Below, one piece after another: positions 11,674 through 26,600 of a stretch of DNA of 64,000 nt; positions within the stretch are counted from its first letter, which is position 1, and each line of letters opens with the position of its first letter. Below the pieces are notes generated by a model. That model had not been told where the DNA came from and ran no database searches. It saw only the letters and a list, made by a program, of their open reading frames with translations. Origin of the DNA: Pholis gunnellus (lineage: Eukaryota > Chordata > Actinopteri > Perciformes > Pholidae); contig OU342804.1 in NCBI GenBank assembly GCA_910591455.2, positions 13,486,133 through 13,550,132 on the forward strand, read 5' to 3'. The translations under genes were made by a program, and so were the position numbers.

Positions 11674-14600
11674 CTAGAAAAAAAGGAGTTATGATTTAGT
11701 GACCTACGGGTAATTCAGCCATTCAAATCCCAGTATTTCTGTATGAATTATACGTGTAGAAATAGGAATATTTACTTACGTTGGTCCAACTGGTTCATCG
11801 TCTTTTACATGAGAAGAGAGCAGGACAAAAAGCAGAACACAGAAGTAAAATATGAGAAAAGCTAAATATCTGTATTGCGTGTTTCAGCACATTTACTGCA
11901 AAATATGTGTACTGTATTTTCACAATTTTCCTTAATTTGGTGTAAAAATCCACTTTCAGAAACCTGAAATTCACTAGAGATTACCAAATCTTTAAAGAAG
12001 CGAAGTGCGAGGATGCAGCTGAAAGCACAGATTGCTTTGAATACTTGAATACTAGTGTGGCAGAGTCGTGCACTGGTGGGAAGCTCTGACATCACAGACA
12101 TGGGAGTCAGCTGCTGAACAAGCCTTGTGTCTGGTGAACAGGCTCAGAAGGAAAGCACTAAGCGGCATACACAGAGGTTTCAGCATTAAAAAAGGTTTTT
12201 GGACACTAAAAGCTGCTGATGGCTGTGACATATTTGTAGTAGAAGGGCTGAAATGTGGAAAAGAAAACATTCTGGTATGGTCTCTTAAATAACCACATCT
12301 TTAACGCCAAGCATTCAAAACATAACCTCACATGCTATCTGAATCTATGGGGTTCCTGTCCATTTCAGACTAAGCATATGTGTAGGAGGGTTACAGATGG
12401 CTCACTTAAAGCCATCTTTTAATTACACTCAGCATTTCCAGAGTGATATTGAAAGAGCCTAGTACATGGGTGTGACATTGTGACTGACTTGGCATAAAAA
12501 CATGAATCCCTTCAAAGCTGTCTCTCAGCATCAATGCTCTGCAGTGCACAGTGGTTAATATCACTTTATGCAGTGTTAATTCCATTCAGATTATCATCAT
12601 AGAATTTCTAAAAATACACATTTTGAGTAAAAATGTTCTCAGCTGGACCACAAAATAAAATTATCTCATTCTCTCTCATCATACAACAGTGCAATAAATA
12701 ACATACAACACTGTAGGAAGAGGAACTTGTGTATATTGTTGCATTGAGTGACAAGTTAGTTCAAAAACCCACAGACTTGGGGTCAACAAGGTGGTGGGTG
12801 TATGACATACAGATGAAAATGTAACCAGTTACAGTGAGATATTTTCCATGCAGTTAAAAGTCGGAGATAAGGAGCATTAGCAGCATTCCATGGCACTAAT
12901 ATGGAGCAGAAAATGGCAGTTATAATGTTAGACAAAAAAACATGGTTCTGTGATCACTTGGAGGAGGAACATCTGTCGGCATATCCCACCGTTTTCACAC
13001 CTCACACCACGAAAGCTATGTTTACTATGATGCCTTTGAAAGCACACAACAAATAACGGATTTTTTACTGTGTGAGATTGATGGTTGAACACTGCTAATC
13101 ATTGTAGCACATGAAGTCTGATTGCAATTAATTATAATTAGCTTTTTGTGTAGCTTTTTCGCTTAAAATTTGATAAAGTGATGTGTTTGTTTTTAGCAAA
13201 TCCTCACACAGCAACATTTTTAATTTTAGCAACTGGTTTTGAAACACAGAGTAGAAATGTCAGCCTCTGCCTCACAGCCCTTGGCTCTGGAGTATAAAAG
13301 TGTTCAAACACAGCAAAGCCATCAAGAGACCAGAATGCATAATGCACGCAGACAGGGGCCAAAACCTCTGGGAATCCGGGATGCTAAAAGGAGATTTTAG
13401 AGAGGCTGTGCATCGTGAGCTTGGGGGTCCTCATTCCTGATTTGAATGGCATAAACATGGCAAATATAATCCACCGTAATCGCTTCATTCTTTTCTGGTA
13501 GATGAAACCAAACTAGAGGACATGCACAGAGCTTACTTGAGCTATGTTGTTCGTGTTTGTGCATGTAATCATCACTATTGTAGTAAAGATTTAATTTTTT
13601 TTGTAATGATCTAGTAAATAACTATATTAACAGGTCACAAACAAATACTGTTAGATGATAAACTAATGTCATTTGATTGGAGATGAGAGATTATTATGGA
13701 TGCAGTTAACCACCGTAGCGTTTGCTAAAGAAATGAATTCTATATTAAATAATGGTTCGTGATTAATACCATATTTCCAACATTAGAAATGTGTTCCAGT
13801 AGCTATTATAAACTGATATCTATAGCACTTATTTATTTAAAAATAAATAATTTGTTAATATGTTCATATTATGTAATTACAACTGGTATTTATACTCATT
13901 AATGGTTATTTTTAACCCCATTAAATGATACATTGTAAGTCTGTCACCCTAAGCCATACTGTGTGATTGCCTTAAGTGTGGGTAAAGTGTATAATGTGGA
14001 GTTAAGAGGAAGAAAATAGAGCATCACATCACATCACATCACATCTGATGAACACTTCAAGACATTGACGTCTGAAGGAAGTATATCTATTTAATATTGC
14101 TCACACATTTGATTAAGTAAATCTTGTTTTGTTTGGACTACAATTGCAATTTTATACAGCTCCCACGATGGGTAAATAAAAATCAGGATGTACCCTGAAG
14201 CTCTACTTGTTTAGTCTGCAGTAGAGCTTGGACAACTGTTGGAGTGATTCATATTAGTGGTTGCGGTTTTGTATTTTGCTTGCGTTCATGTTTTATTCCA
14301 AAATGAAAAGACGACAAAGCCACATGAGTAAAGGTCAAACAGAACCTGTGGTGACTGGAAACGCCCCTTGGCTTTCCAGACATTTTCATCTTGTCACATT
14401 CTTATCGTGCGATTTTGTCTGCCTCCTGAAGCACGGGCCACAAAAAAAGGTAAGTGGAAATAAATGCACAAATTAGTTACGTATGTTGACAAAATCGACA
14501 AAATCGATTCAGAATCAATTATTTATATCTGTGTTTTTTTCATTCCTGTGTTAACTTTTGCATTCTTAGGCCATTAGTGTTTTTGATATTTTGGTATAAT

Positions 14601-17600
14601 GTTCAGACCCAGACTGCAGACACTATATTGGCCTTAATACATAGTTTACAGTGGTTTCTTTTATTCTATAGATTACATTGTATTAATAACAGTATATGTT
14701 CTTATTGAATTAATGCTTTACAGCCTTTATATTTCTAAGCTAGATGGGTCTACCTGTCCATCTACAGTGTGTCTACTTGATTGACTCGGCCCAAAAAGAT
14801 GAAATCAATTGTAGGTTTTTGCCTTAAATTATCTGTCAGTTAACATACAAATAGAAGGGGGTATTCAGCAAGCAGTGGTCACAGCTAGCCTAAATAATTG
14901 TGAAACTGAAATAAGGCATGCAGGCAGTTTGGATTTGAATATGTGAAAGTACAATTGAATATTGAGGAATGTTCTGTTGTCAACTTTTTTGCTAACATGG
15001 TCAAAGTGGATACCTTTATCTTCTACTCCCAAGCCTGAAGGTGTAGACTTTAACTGTTTCTCACTTCTTTCACTCACATGATTAGGTTGGGCTGTAACAT
15101 TAGGACTGCTAACATACTAGTACAGGTGAGCCTTTTTAATCACTTGATTGGGCTTTTAATATAAAGATTGTGGCTTTTTGGATATTTAATCTATGTCAAA
15201 CATTTGACTATCTCCTGTGGAATCGTGTCGGACATTATGGGTTCAACCTAATGAAAAAGGGAATGAAGACACATGTTCATTACACAATATCTGATATCAA
15301 AATAAACGTAATACTGTGTTTATATCTCAGCAAAGATCATAATGTTTTGGATGGACTGTAGGCTCGTAAGAACATACACATTGACAGAAATAAATAAAAT
15401 CTCCAAAACCATGCAGGATCTGTCACTTACCACCCATATAGATTATGTTGCCATTTGGAAAGAAGGTGAAGGGGAAAAGAATAGTAACCAATTAAGTTAT
15501 ATAACCGGACTGATATCTTTTATAGCTACAGGCTGATAACCTCACGTTTATGAACACTGTTATTCTGCTATCAACATGGAAACAAATGTGCAGTTACCAT
15601 TACCATTTAGCACTGCACACAGATAGCCAAACTCATGGAAAGGTGTGCTTTGGACCCTCTGTTGTGTACCTAATGTAGATTTATAAAGGGTCCGATTCGC
15701 AGGCATCCAATATGTGGCTTGTACGTGACAATGTTCTCCTTTTCTCCTTTCGCCACATCGGTCGAGAAGCAAGGAAGCCAGCCGTTTGATAGACAGTTGG
15801 CCACTACAGATCTCCTCTGAGAGCAGATGTAACCTTGTGGTTCTTGCATCTTTTAACATTTCAGTAGCTTAAAATCTAATGGGCTCCTCTTTTGATGACA
15901 TTAAACCTTACAGCCATTGTCCTTTTGGAAAAGGGAGTTACTGGGTGATTCCCTGTTCACATTTCTTATTTTACAGTTCAAGGCAAACCTTTAATGATCT
16001 ACTTAGTTTTTCTCTGAGTTTCAGGGCTGCACGTACAGTAATGTACTTCTAAAACATTGCATTACCCTAAAAACAAAAATCAGACACCAGACAAAATATA
16101 AACATCTCAAAGAATTCAAATTGGAATGCTGTAAATTGACCAGAAATAATCTACTTTCATAATTTCATAGTTTACTTATTAGTGCCTACTCCTTGTAACG
16201 GAGAAAAAGTTTTACTTACCCTCAATAATGTCGTCCGGCCTCTTGCGTTTCTCGTACACAACGATGATGACTACGAGGATGATAATTTCTGCGAGCACAC
16301 CCAGGAAAGGCCAAAGCGGTGCAAGGTGGCTGCGCACCCGAAGTATAGTGGTCTCAGCAGTGTTTCCAATCGTATTACTAGCATTGCATTGGTATATTCC
16401 AGGATCGCTGTCTATATCCAAGTTGAGTATGTTGAGCTCCGTGTAGTTGTCTCTGATAGTGATGAAGAAGCGTCCAGTGGAGTTGTCAAGGTCCTGGAAC
16501 ACAATGACCATTGCTCAAAGTTGATTACATTGAAAATGTAAAAAAAAAAGCTGAATTTGGAGAAGATATATAGCATGCTCTCTATTGTGTCTACCTATTG
16601 TACACTCACATATCAGTCTTTCTATGTCTCTCTGTTTTCCAATGTATATATTTACAGTAGGCCTATATGTATACATTATACATAAATGTACATATACCGT
16701 GTAGGATGTTCCGTCCATTTTACGCCATGTCCAGGTGGGATGTGGGTACCCAACAGACTTGCAGTAAAGCATTGCATTTTCCCCCTCGTTCTTATTTTCA
16801 CTTCGCTTGTGGCCAGTGACATAAGGTTTTGCTGGAAAGGTAAAATAAATAAATAAAAAGGATCATTAGCTGAGTTGGCAGAAGCAAGACATTCAAAGGC
16901 ATGTTTTAACTCCTACCAGATGGCATGACTAAGGAAAGCATGATTGGCTGTTCTGACTAGGGTAATGATTTGTGTTATTCAGATGTCTATTTAAGAAAGA
17001 GAAGTGTAATTAAGAGTCTCTATTACAATATAAGCGGCTCATTTTATAGCTTCAAGCTATTGAAGTCAAGAAGAAGCATGGTCTTTTCAGTTATTTTCAA
17101 AAATCATATGCAACACATTGCTTTATTTAGTTAAAATCATGTAATTACTTATGTACTTCACAGTATCTCATGCAGAGGTTACTACATTTGTCTTGTACCA
17201 TGTTTTCTTCGTTTCAAGGCTATCCTCTTTTCCACTTGACTCAACAATTTGTATTATTATTTTTCTTTCCCTAAAATTAAAAGCTAAAACACGATACAGG
17301 GGTATTGATCGTGTATTTTAAGGTAAATGGGTATCTACCACTGTACTTGTATAGTTTTAACACCAAATGATTTTAGCACTTGAATTATATGGAATTATAT
17401 TCTAATTGTTAGAGCATACTGCTCCCAAGAGTCTTTGACACAGGCCAATCCTCATCGGGGCTGGAATTGATTAGTGCTTACAAAATAACATTACTTTTGC
17501 TAAAATAAAAAATGTTTCCTTAGTAGAAGAAACTAGCAGGTTTTTTCAGTAGTTGATACCTGATAAGCTTAAGAGGAGACACCCCAGACAAAATGCAGAT

Positions 17601-20600
17601 CTTCATGCAGAACTTTTTTTCAGTCTAGTGGAAATAAATCTTCCAAAATACATGTGCACATTTAGGTGTTCCACTTACTACTTTGTCTATTTGCATCTGA
17701 GATTTATCCTAAATTCACCAGTTGTTAGCATTAAATAATGCCTCATTGCACATACAATTACAGAACACTTGTAATTGAAAAATGAATTGTCTAAATGTAA
17801 GTAATCAACTGGGGAAGCTTCATGGTGACATTTATTTGTATTTCTTTTCCCTACTCACCTAGGGTGTCTCCCCTTAAAATATAAAAATAAATATCCATAA
17901 TGACTTTTAAGCGTATTAGAAAGATAGATGAAAGAAGCCATATTTGTAAAACTACATTGAGTCCAGTAGAACAGAGGCTTGCACAGGAGTACAATCATTA
18001 ATAAAAAAAAAGGATAATCTTGAGGGTGCAGTTATTGGATGAGCACATACACCCCAACCACAAAACCCCAGCAAGAGAGAATATCACTCTGGTTGAGATA
18101 AAAAACATTTCAATACAATTCATAATGAGGTCAGGGAAGAGGGGGATCAGTATGATATGAGCGTTTCCAGATGTTCCCTTTCAGAATAATTCCACTATGA
18201 GAATTCCACAAAAGAGATATTGAGCCAAAGAAAAAGGGTGTAAATTGCCTCTGATTAATGAATTCACTGATAATAAAAATGCAACACAAAGGTTATAAAT
18301 TCAATAAATGCTGGCATATGTCATAAAGCACTGCAACAGATGCCAAGTCAAAGGGATCCATCAATAGAACACAGTATTTCCCAAAGGTGAGACACAGACT
18401 CTCGCTGTAACTCTGCAGAGCATCAGGAAGATAACTGTTCCTGCTTTTCCACTAATCCTCAAAATTACAATAATTCCTTCCATGCAATTAAGCAGGATAA
18501 GAGAGAGGCCTGGAGTGAGCATTTTTCAGCTGCACACGGATAATGGAGCAGGAGGGGTCTGAGCTCTTTGGTGACATCACCGCACTCTAATTATGGTGCA
18601 CACGTGCCCCCTGAGCAGGGGAGTGGCCAAGCTCATTTGTGCCTTATCCTGACTGTATTATCTCACTGACAGACAGCACAGAGACAGCCCTCAGAGTGGC
18701 GCTAAAACAGGCAGAAACTTCGATTTCACACTGCTGACTACAATTACAATGATTATTAATCTGTGTGTGCAAGACAGAGGTAAAGTGATGTATGAATGTG
18801 AGGAGAATGTGTGAGGAGGAGCAAGGTCAAAGCTGTCAGAAAGAAAAGAGGAAAACATTGATTAAGATGACATCAGATATTAAAAAGACATCCAATCAAA
18901 TCCTTTTTATTATGTTTAAGTGTTGACATGTTTTGATTTTGATGATTTAAGTGAAATTGTATCAACTTGGACAGTCAATATTTCTTATCTTGAGGAAAAT
19001 GTGAATTTGTCAGCACAACGTGCTTAACATTGAACAAACTTTAAGAAATACGAGGTACCAAATATGTATCTGTGGTAAGCTTAGTATCACAGACAATAAA
19101 CTCCACTACTGCCACAGAGATGGCTGGGACCGGATTCAGAGCCTTAATCCTACAACATCACAGAACCCTCCATCTGTTGCCTCTGAGCTGAGTCCTGCAA
19201 GGATGATCGTGCCAAGGACACTGTAGGCGAGGGATCTCAGTGAACTGCTGCCAGAAGCGCAGTGCAAAGCTGGCTAGCATAACAGTGGGCTTGCTACCTT
19301 GGGTCTTGGGTCACAAAAGATCTCAAACACCTCCAGAAAATCACAAGAGTATTTAAGAACTGAAGAAAATACTTTGTTTAGGTCCAGCAGCGGCACCGGC
19401 TCTAAACTCTTACGTTATTTAAATGTGTTTTAAGACATCCATGGCCTATTTAAAAGGGCATGCATCATCAGTTTAGTGAAGGAACTGACTTTTTCTCCGG
19501 GGGACAGACATCAAGTCAGTGACCTGCAGCTTGGTGATGGCTAGGACACTTCAGTTTGAATGCCGATGAGTCCCATCATCTCACAATCCAGTGAAAGCAG
19601 AACACACACGGTCATCACCCATGTTATGCAATCAGGCACACCGCCGCAGAATAAGAGGCAGGGCATGTTCAGTATGCACCATAGCCATGCCACGGCAAAT
19701 TGGCTTAAGCATTACACACGGGCAAGCTTCTGTTGAACAGAGTTTCACTTGCCCTTTCTCAGAAAAGATTCCTGATTCAAGTTGATGGCTTTGCTGTCAG
19801 CTTGAATGAAACCAACACAGTTATTCCTCGGTTTGTTTTTTTATTTATTTCATAGACTGTCCTAGTTAACTTTCTCTACTTTTACTCCCATTGTTAGTTC
19901 TATGAAATATAAAAGTAATAAGCAAACCTTAAACCAGTCAGTTTTATTCAGTGTTCATAAGTGTATAACTGCCTTCATGGACTTTTGGTCCGCATATGCA
20001 GTGCCTGTCCATTTTGCTGTACTGTCTTCTCAGTGAAAGCCAAGAGTGACAACCGCCCCAGGATTGCACCCTGTCACCACCACAGCACAGGATGAATTCA
20101 AGCGTCTTTGTCATCAAGAACCGTCTTCACGCGGGTTCGGATGATTAATGTTTGTAGGACACTGTTATCGCTCCATCGCTCAGTAGAAAACCACAGATGA
20201 TGAGGTAAAAGCCAAATCTAAAGCCTGGGCTTTTTTGAATACATCGTGAAGCGAATCAGTTGTCAGACAGTGGCATTTTCTGTGATATTTGTGTCACGCA
20301 CGTGTCAAAGGTTGTGTGTTAATATGTCACAGCGAAATCTTACCTTTTACTTCGATTGTAGCATTTGCATTCGGTGCCATGGCAAATGTGTAAACGCACA
20401 TGTATTCCCCAGAATCATCTGCCCGAGGTTTAAGGATTCTACAACAAAATGCAAAACACCAACTGATTCCATAGCTTCAATTTACCGGTACCCTTACACT
20501 GTACTTAGTCAAGTAAATAAAGTAAACTCATTTCAGTTTAACTAGACTTATTAGTTAGGACCAGAGTAGTGAATGCTTGAAAACTTGAAAGCTATGGGAA

Positions 20601-23600
20601 ATAAAATGTTGGCATACGAAACAGCAGCTCTGGATTTTACAGGGAAGGGCACCACAGGCATTTTAGCTGTAATCCTCAGAGAATCACTGATGTAATGTGA
20701 CAGGGAAGTGACCAATTGGTCTCATCTTGTGGCTAGGTAAAGTCTGGTATGTCTACGTGGGCGACAGTAGCTCTGTGCTGCAGTGATTATAGTGTGTGAC
20801 AGCAGGAAGTAACAACTAGTTGCTACTTAAGGGTATGGTAGGTTCTATGTAATCAGATGCATAGGTACATATGGGATTCTTTTTTTTTTTTTTATTCAAG
20901 CAGGTGACAAAATCAGGAGTTACTTAAAACATCAAACAATAGCGGCCTGGAGATATTTAAAACTTTTCATGATGAAGAACACCGTTTTTTTTCATCAAAC
21001 ATTAGAAAAATGTGTTTATTAATTGCCTCAGTAACGGCTTGAAGATGACGTGTATATTCTAAATTTGATGAGTTGTTGTCTCTCCCATGTTCACGGAAAA
21101 AAACTTGCCTGACAATGTCTGACATGCACATTGGCTACTTATTGTACGTGGTATGACCCATTTACAAGCAACTACTGACAGTTATCCAGGGAGAACAACA
21201 AACTCAAGTTAATATTTCTGAAAATGTGAGCCACACTCCTACTTTGAACTTCGATCCAATCAGTGTGCTGCCTTTTTATCAGCAAGGTCCTGCTTTCCAA
21301 CATCTCCTCTCGAGACTCTCTCCAGACCCCCACTGTTTAAGATCGAGATGTGACGATGCAACATTACCTCAGCATTGTTGTTGATAATTTTTTTTGCTTG
21401 CATAGCCACTTCCATTTTACATAAAACATTTAGATACATTGTAGGTACATTCTCATTCCATTGTTGGGAGCACTTACTGTCTGCTATTTCCTATGTCCCA
21501 AAATATTTCCTACTTACTTACTACATAGAGGCAAAGCTGTTTGTCACCTGTATGCTGTGTTCCTCAGCTCTGTCCGTGTGTTTTTGATTTCCTGTCCATT
21601 CTTCACCCAGAAGCTTTCCTTGTGGGGCGTGTGGGCAGTGGTGAGGTCACAATGCAGGTTGATTTCTTTGCTAGGTGTTTCCGCTGACAGGATGGTCTGA
21701 TCAGAGGCATTGATCTTTGGTTCTGGAAGACAGAGACAGTCAAACCGTATCACAGAAGTGGGGCTCAACACAGTTTCAATGCTTCCTGATGATGTAGTAG
21801 CTGTAGGCTGTATGCTGTTTTTATACGATCTGTGTAGGAGGGTGACTATGTAGTGAAGACAAAAGTGCACACAACAAATAAACAAAAGACATAATGTGAA
21901 CATGAAAGAGCCTTGTATCAAACATTTATCTTTAGGTTAAGCAGTATTTCTGGATGGATCAACAATATGAGTATAAGAGAAACTGCTTACAAAACGTCTC
22001 TCTGATATTGAGAAAAACTAAAAATGATCAATTTAGGGCTGGGCGATATGGCCATAATCTATGGTCACTATATATTTACATAGCATGTATTCAGGTTGTT
22101 TAATAAATAAATAGTCTATATGAAACAATCGCAAGCCTATTTTTGTATACCCCTGTGTGATTAAGAACTTTAGTGCAAAAATGACTATAACAGTTTCAAG
22201 TGTAATTATAGAGAAAACATATTTCCAGCTATACACTTTTTTACACTTTACATGCGTGCACACGAATACAGAGTAATCAGAATAGGACAATAGTTTGATT
22301 TCACTGAATTTGATCAGATTTACTGAGAAATTTCAGTTGGTATGTGCTTGTTGTTATCAGACGACATAATTTCATCACAATACGATTCCATTGAAAGACG
22401 ATAACTTATCTTATTGAATTATCGCCCAGCCCTAAATCAAATATTAATTTCATTGATTATACCTATCTCAAACCTATTTCTGGTAAGAGCACTGCACTGA
22501 AAGAGTATTTTCTGAATCCTCTTAATGTAAAATCACAAAGTCAGATAGCAGATATGCCGTAGCTGATAACCGCAGTCATTTTATAGTTTCATCTGGATGG
22601 GCTGTCCAAGATGGCCGACAGCAAGATTGCATGTTTTTGTCATCAGAATATAGAGGTATTAAAAAAATCCATGTACTTGGAGATCTGAGCTGCAGATTTA
22701 TAAACTGAACAGTCCTTTGACATTTTGCATTACGGCTGAATGACTACCTGTATAACTTCGACCTCTAAATTGCTCAGCACACTGGTTACTAAACAATACC
22801 AGGGTCCATTTCTCAAGGACGTTCAGGGAAGCAGGAGGTGTCATCTGAGAGCGAGGCGCCCTTTGCTCTGCCTTGAGTAGTGAGCAGGAAGCCTCCTCCA
22901 CTCTGCCCCTCCTCCTCCTCCTCCTCCTCCTCCTCCTCCAAGGCGGGCCAACCATGGCAACGATGGAGCCCCCGAGGGGAGGAGCAGAGAGGAGAAGCAT
23001 CATAATCCTACTACTGGCTGCTGCTGCAAGGCCACACTAGCAAGGCAAAAGGGGAGGAGAAGGGGAAAGACGGGCTACTGAGACCTGCAAGTGTCTTCTA
23101 TTAGCATTCATGGCACCTTCTTTTTGCAATGCTGTATAGTCAATAGCTAAGGGGATATCTCTTCCCTCCCCCATTACATCTCTCTCTCCCCCCTCCAAGC
23201 AGAGCCACATGTACTATTAATAGTATCTTTGAGACATGCATACACACACAACATGAGGTACATAAATTAACATTTAGCAAACACGGCACAGTGGTCCATG
23301 GGCGATTTTACCAGAAGGTTGTTTGTAGGACACCTTGTCAGAACTTAAAAAGTGGTCACTGTTGGATAATGTATCGCCATGTCAGAATGTAACGAAACAT
23401 AATATGTTGCTCCAAGTGAGTCAAGATGTAGTGAAATCTGATCACCTTTCCTCTTGTTGGTACTATAATACAGTGCTGCAGTTAGATCAATATTGTATCC
23501 AATTAACTGCCAGATTGATAAATAGATTTGATTGAATATCAAGTAGAGCTTCATTCTGTTACATTTTGCCAAGATGTATTAAATCTATTACACTGAAACC

Positions 23601-26600
23601 AACTTGGCAAGGTCTATATTTAGGGGAGCATTACATCGTTGTAAAAGGCAAAGCTGGGCCCAAATCATGATACTGTAGCACATTACAATGCAAAAGGTGC
23701 ACCGCCAGAGAGATGTCCCAGTCACTGTGCTGGCACAGAGAGAATAATGGGCCTCCTGAGCACGTGGTTGAGCTAAATGGTTTGAACCACTCCTTCTTCA
23801 TGAGGATATGCAGTTTTTAAAACATTCTTGTGTCTAATTTACAACACACATTTATGTTACTTTGCAATACAATCAGTAGAACTTCACATATCATTATGGC
23901 TGTTTTAAAAAGCAAAGTCTCACAAACATGCACTGCCGAATAGCTAGTTATTAGTTAAGGTGATGAAACATCTGTGTGTATGTATTTGAGTATGAAACAC
24001 TCACCCTTTGAAGGCTTGAAATGTGTTTGATAATGGTTTGAGATTTACAGAGGAACCAGTTGTCAGAGGAACCAGCTGTGTTCAGCCTGAATTCTTTTGG
24101 GCCTCAGTGAATTACGAATGCCAAATTTCACGCTGGAAGCAAAAAATGGAAAATCCTCCACAGAAACCTCGAAAAACCACTCCTGCACCATAATCTACTC
24201 CTCGGACGTCTATTCGTATGATCAGTTACATTCCAAACTGAAATTTCACCAAAATACAGCTAAATTAACATTTCAAGAAGGGTGATGAAAAGGCAGTGCG
24301 ACACTGAAACACTGTATTTAGCCATATTTTGGTGTCACGTTACCAACAATGATGCAAGAGTGGTTAGAGAAGTTTCCACAGATGTTTTGAATACTGGCCA
24401 CTATTGGAAACAGTTGTTTTTGACATGAATTAAAGCTGACCACAGCTGATGTTCTTTGGGGGGGATATGCTTATCTGCTTTCTTGCTAGGAGTTATATGA
24501 GAAGAACAATCCACTCTCAAGACTTTAAAGTGGTATCAAGGTTCTCAAAAAAAATTGCATTTGCTTAAAAATCCAAATGCCCCAAAAAAAGTGATTAACA
24601 AACTTTGTAATGGGAATGAATTACTACATAAATATACTGATTCTGGGTGTGTTGATTAAGAGTGATTCCATTCACAAAAGGCAAAAACAAGACAATCAGA
24701 CTTTGGCATCTTTCCCCACCTGCAAACTAAACATTCATATCAGCTATTATTTATAGCCTGTTATATACAAGAAACAACTTTGATATTACATGCATATGTG
24801 ACGGCAACCCGATTTACTCCTCAGTAATGACAGAATATATTTCGTGAGGACTTGAATTGCAGGTTTCATAAGTTACATTGTAGCAGGAAAGTAGTAAACA
24901 AGTAAATGTGAGAGGTTAACAGCTGGTGTCCTTTGCACATCTTATAATAGTTTAAATTGCATGAGTGCTACGCCTTATCAAATAATGCTCACACATAAAT
25001 CAAAATTTGTCAGTCCAATCAGAAGAGCCAGCAAGGATCAAACACCTCCTAAGCTTCTCAGAGAGCTTCACTATGACTAACAACATTCCACATATCCCTG
25101 TGCTCCACTGAGCAGAGTACTGAAGCATGTACAGATTAGAAAGATCCAGCAGAAATTCAGTTTGTTTGAATGTTTGTGTGCATAGAGCAGAGGGTTAAAG
25201 GATATAATGTCATTACTGATTCACAGTCACACACTTAATGGCTGAGAAGGCACAAGGTTACACAGCGCTCAGATTGTGTTTTGTAAAAGTGAAATCTCTG
25301 CCTCATCTGAACGAGAAATGAGACACTCAAGGCCCTCACGTGGTCCAATCCTTTATTGGATTACCACACACAAATTATTTGAAAGCAGAAAATGTTTGCT
25401 TTTATCAGGAAAGAGTTGACAGCAGGAATCACTCTTTTACACCTTAACGGATCCCTCCTTGTGTCTTCTTACAGTCCCATTTGCACTGTGCCCAGAGTAA
25501 GAAAGCCAAATCAAAAGCACCATTACTTCAAAGCACCACTAGATTTCCGCTGCATTTAGCAGGCAGGGCTTTGGAGTAAGGAAAACAATCCACGTAACGC
25601 AAGAGACACAACATAATGTTAAGGGAATAAGTATCACAAATAAATCCAGGAACAGGAAATGGGTGAAATTAGGCTACAGAGAAAAAGACAATGATCAGAA
25701 TATTGCAAAAGGACACACGAGACAGTAAGAACAAAGGTTTGGTGTGGGAGGAAAGAAGAAGAAATGTAGATAGAGACTGGGAAACGTTCCTGGGTTTGTG
25801 GTCATTTACAACAAGATGCTCAAGGGATTTTGGGGAAAACAGGGAGTTTACCCTTCAGTTCAGTAGAGAACATAAATATTTACCAAAACAAATAAAGAAA
25901 CAAAATGTAATAAAAGCAGAACATAAAAGGCAACCACTCGCATAAGGGATTTAGACTATTTGATTTTTCTTCCTACCAACACTTGTAAAAAGCAACCTAA
26001 AAAAATGAAAATGAATAAATAACATTAGAGGTGTTTGTTTTATTTGTGTCTAGCCAGTGGCCGCTGTGTTGAGGGTGGGCTCTTGAGAGGTTTTTACGGT
26101 CTGGGGTGGTTGGGAGAGGGAATTAGAAGTTTGTTCATCATATAGGTACTACAGGACATAGACCACTCACTCTGTAGCACCAAAATGGTGGCCTGGGCAC
26201 GGATCCAGGTGGTGGCAGGGTTTTGTCGGAGGTCATTGCGCTTGGGGTCGTTGCTGGCCCGGCACTCATAGGTCCCAGAGTCCTCCAGTTTGAGATGCGT
26301 GATGCCGAGCACACCGACCCCATTGGCGCCGTAGGCCGTGTTGATGGATACCCGGCGCTTACGGGCTCCGTCCCACAGCTGCTTGAAGGAGTCAGCTCGG
26401 TTGATCTCAGCATACCACCACTGGATCTCCGGAGTGGGGTTGCCAAGCACGTCGCAGTAGAGCTCAAAGGTGTCCCCCGTAAGCTTAGTCTCAGACATTG
26501 GCGACTTCACAAACCCAGCTGGAGAGGAAAAGTGTATCGGGATGGCAGGGAAGGAAAGGGTAGAAGAAGTAGGAAGGTGCGGAAAGGCCAAGGGATGGAG

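Larger units (their letters stand above)
21723..26170 (-). other. nptn: nptn intron 2
   Basis: A 4.4-kb intron between the Ig1 and Ig2 exons. It holds a MITE (22034-22434), a (CTC)n tract (22908-22938) and a GC-rich island (about 22790-23170) discussed as a possible alternative first exon. Confidence 0.75.

Noticed and set aside
16182..16541. Plus-strand frame of 119 codons
   Set aside because: It lies opposite nptn exon 6; the minus-strand frame has the Ig3 and transmembrane sequence.
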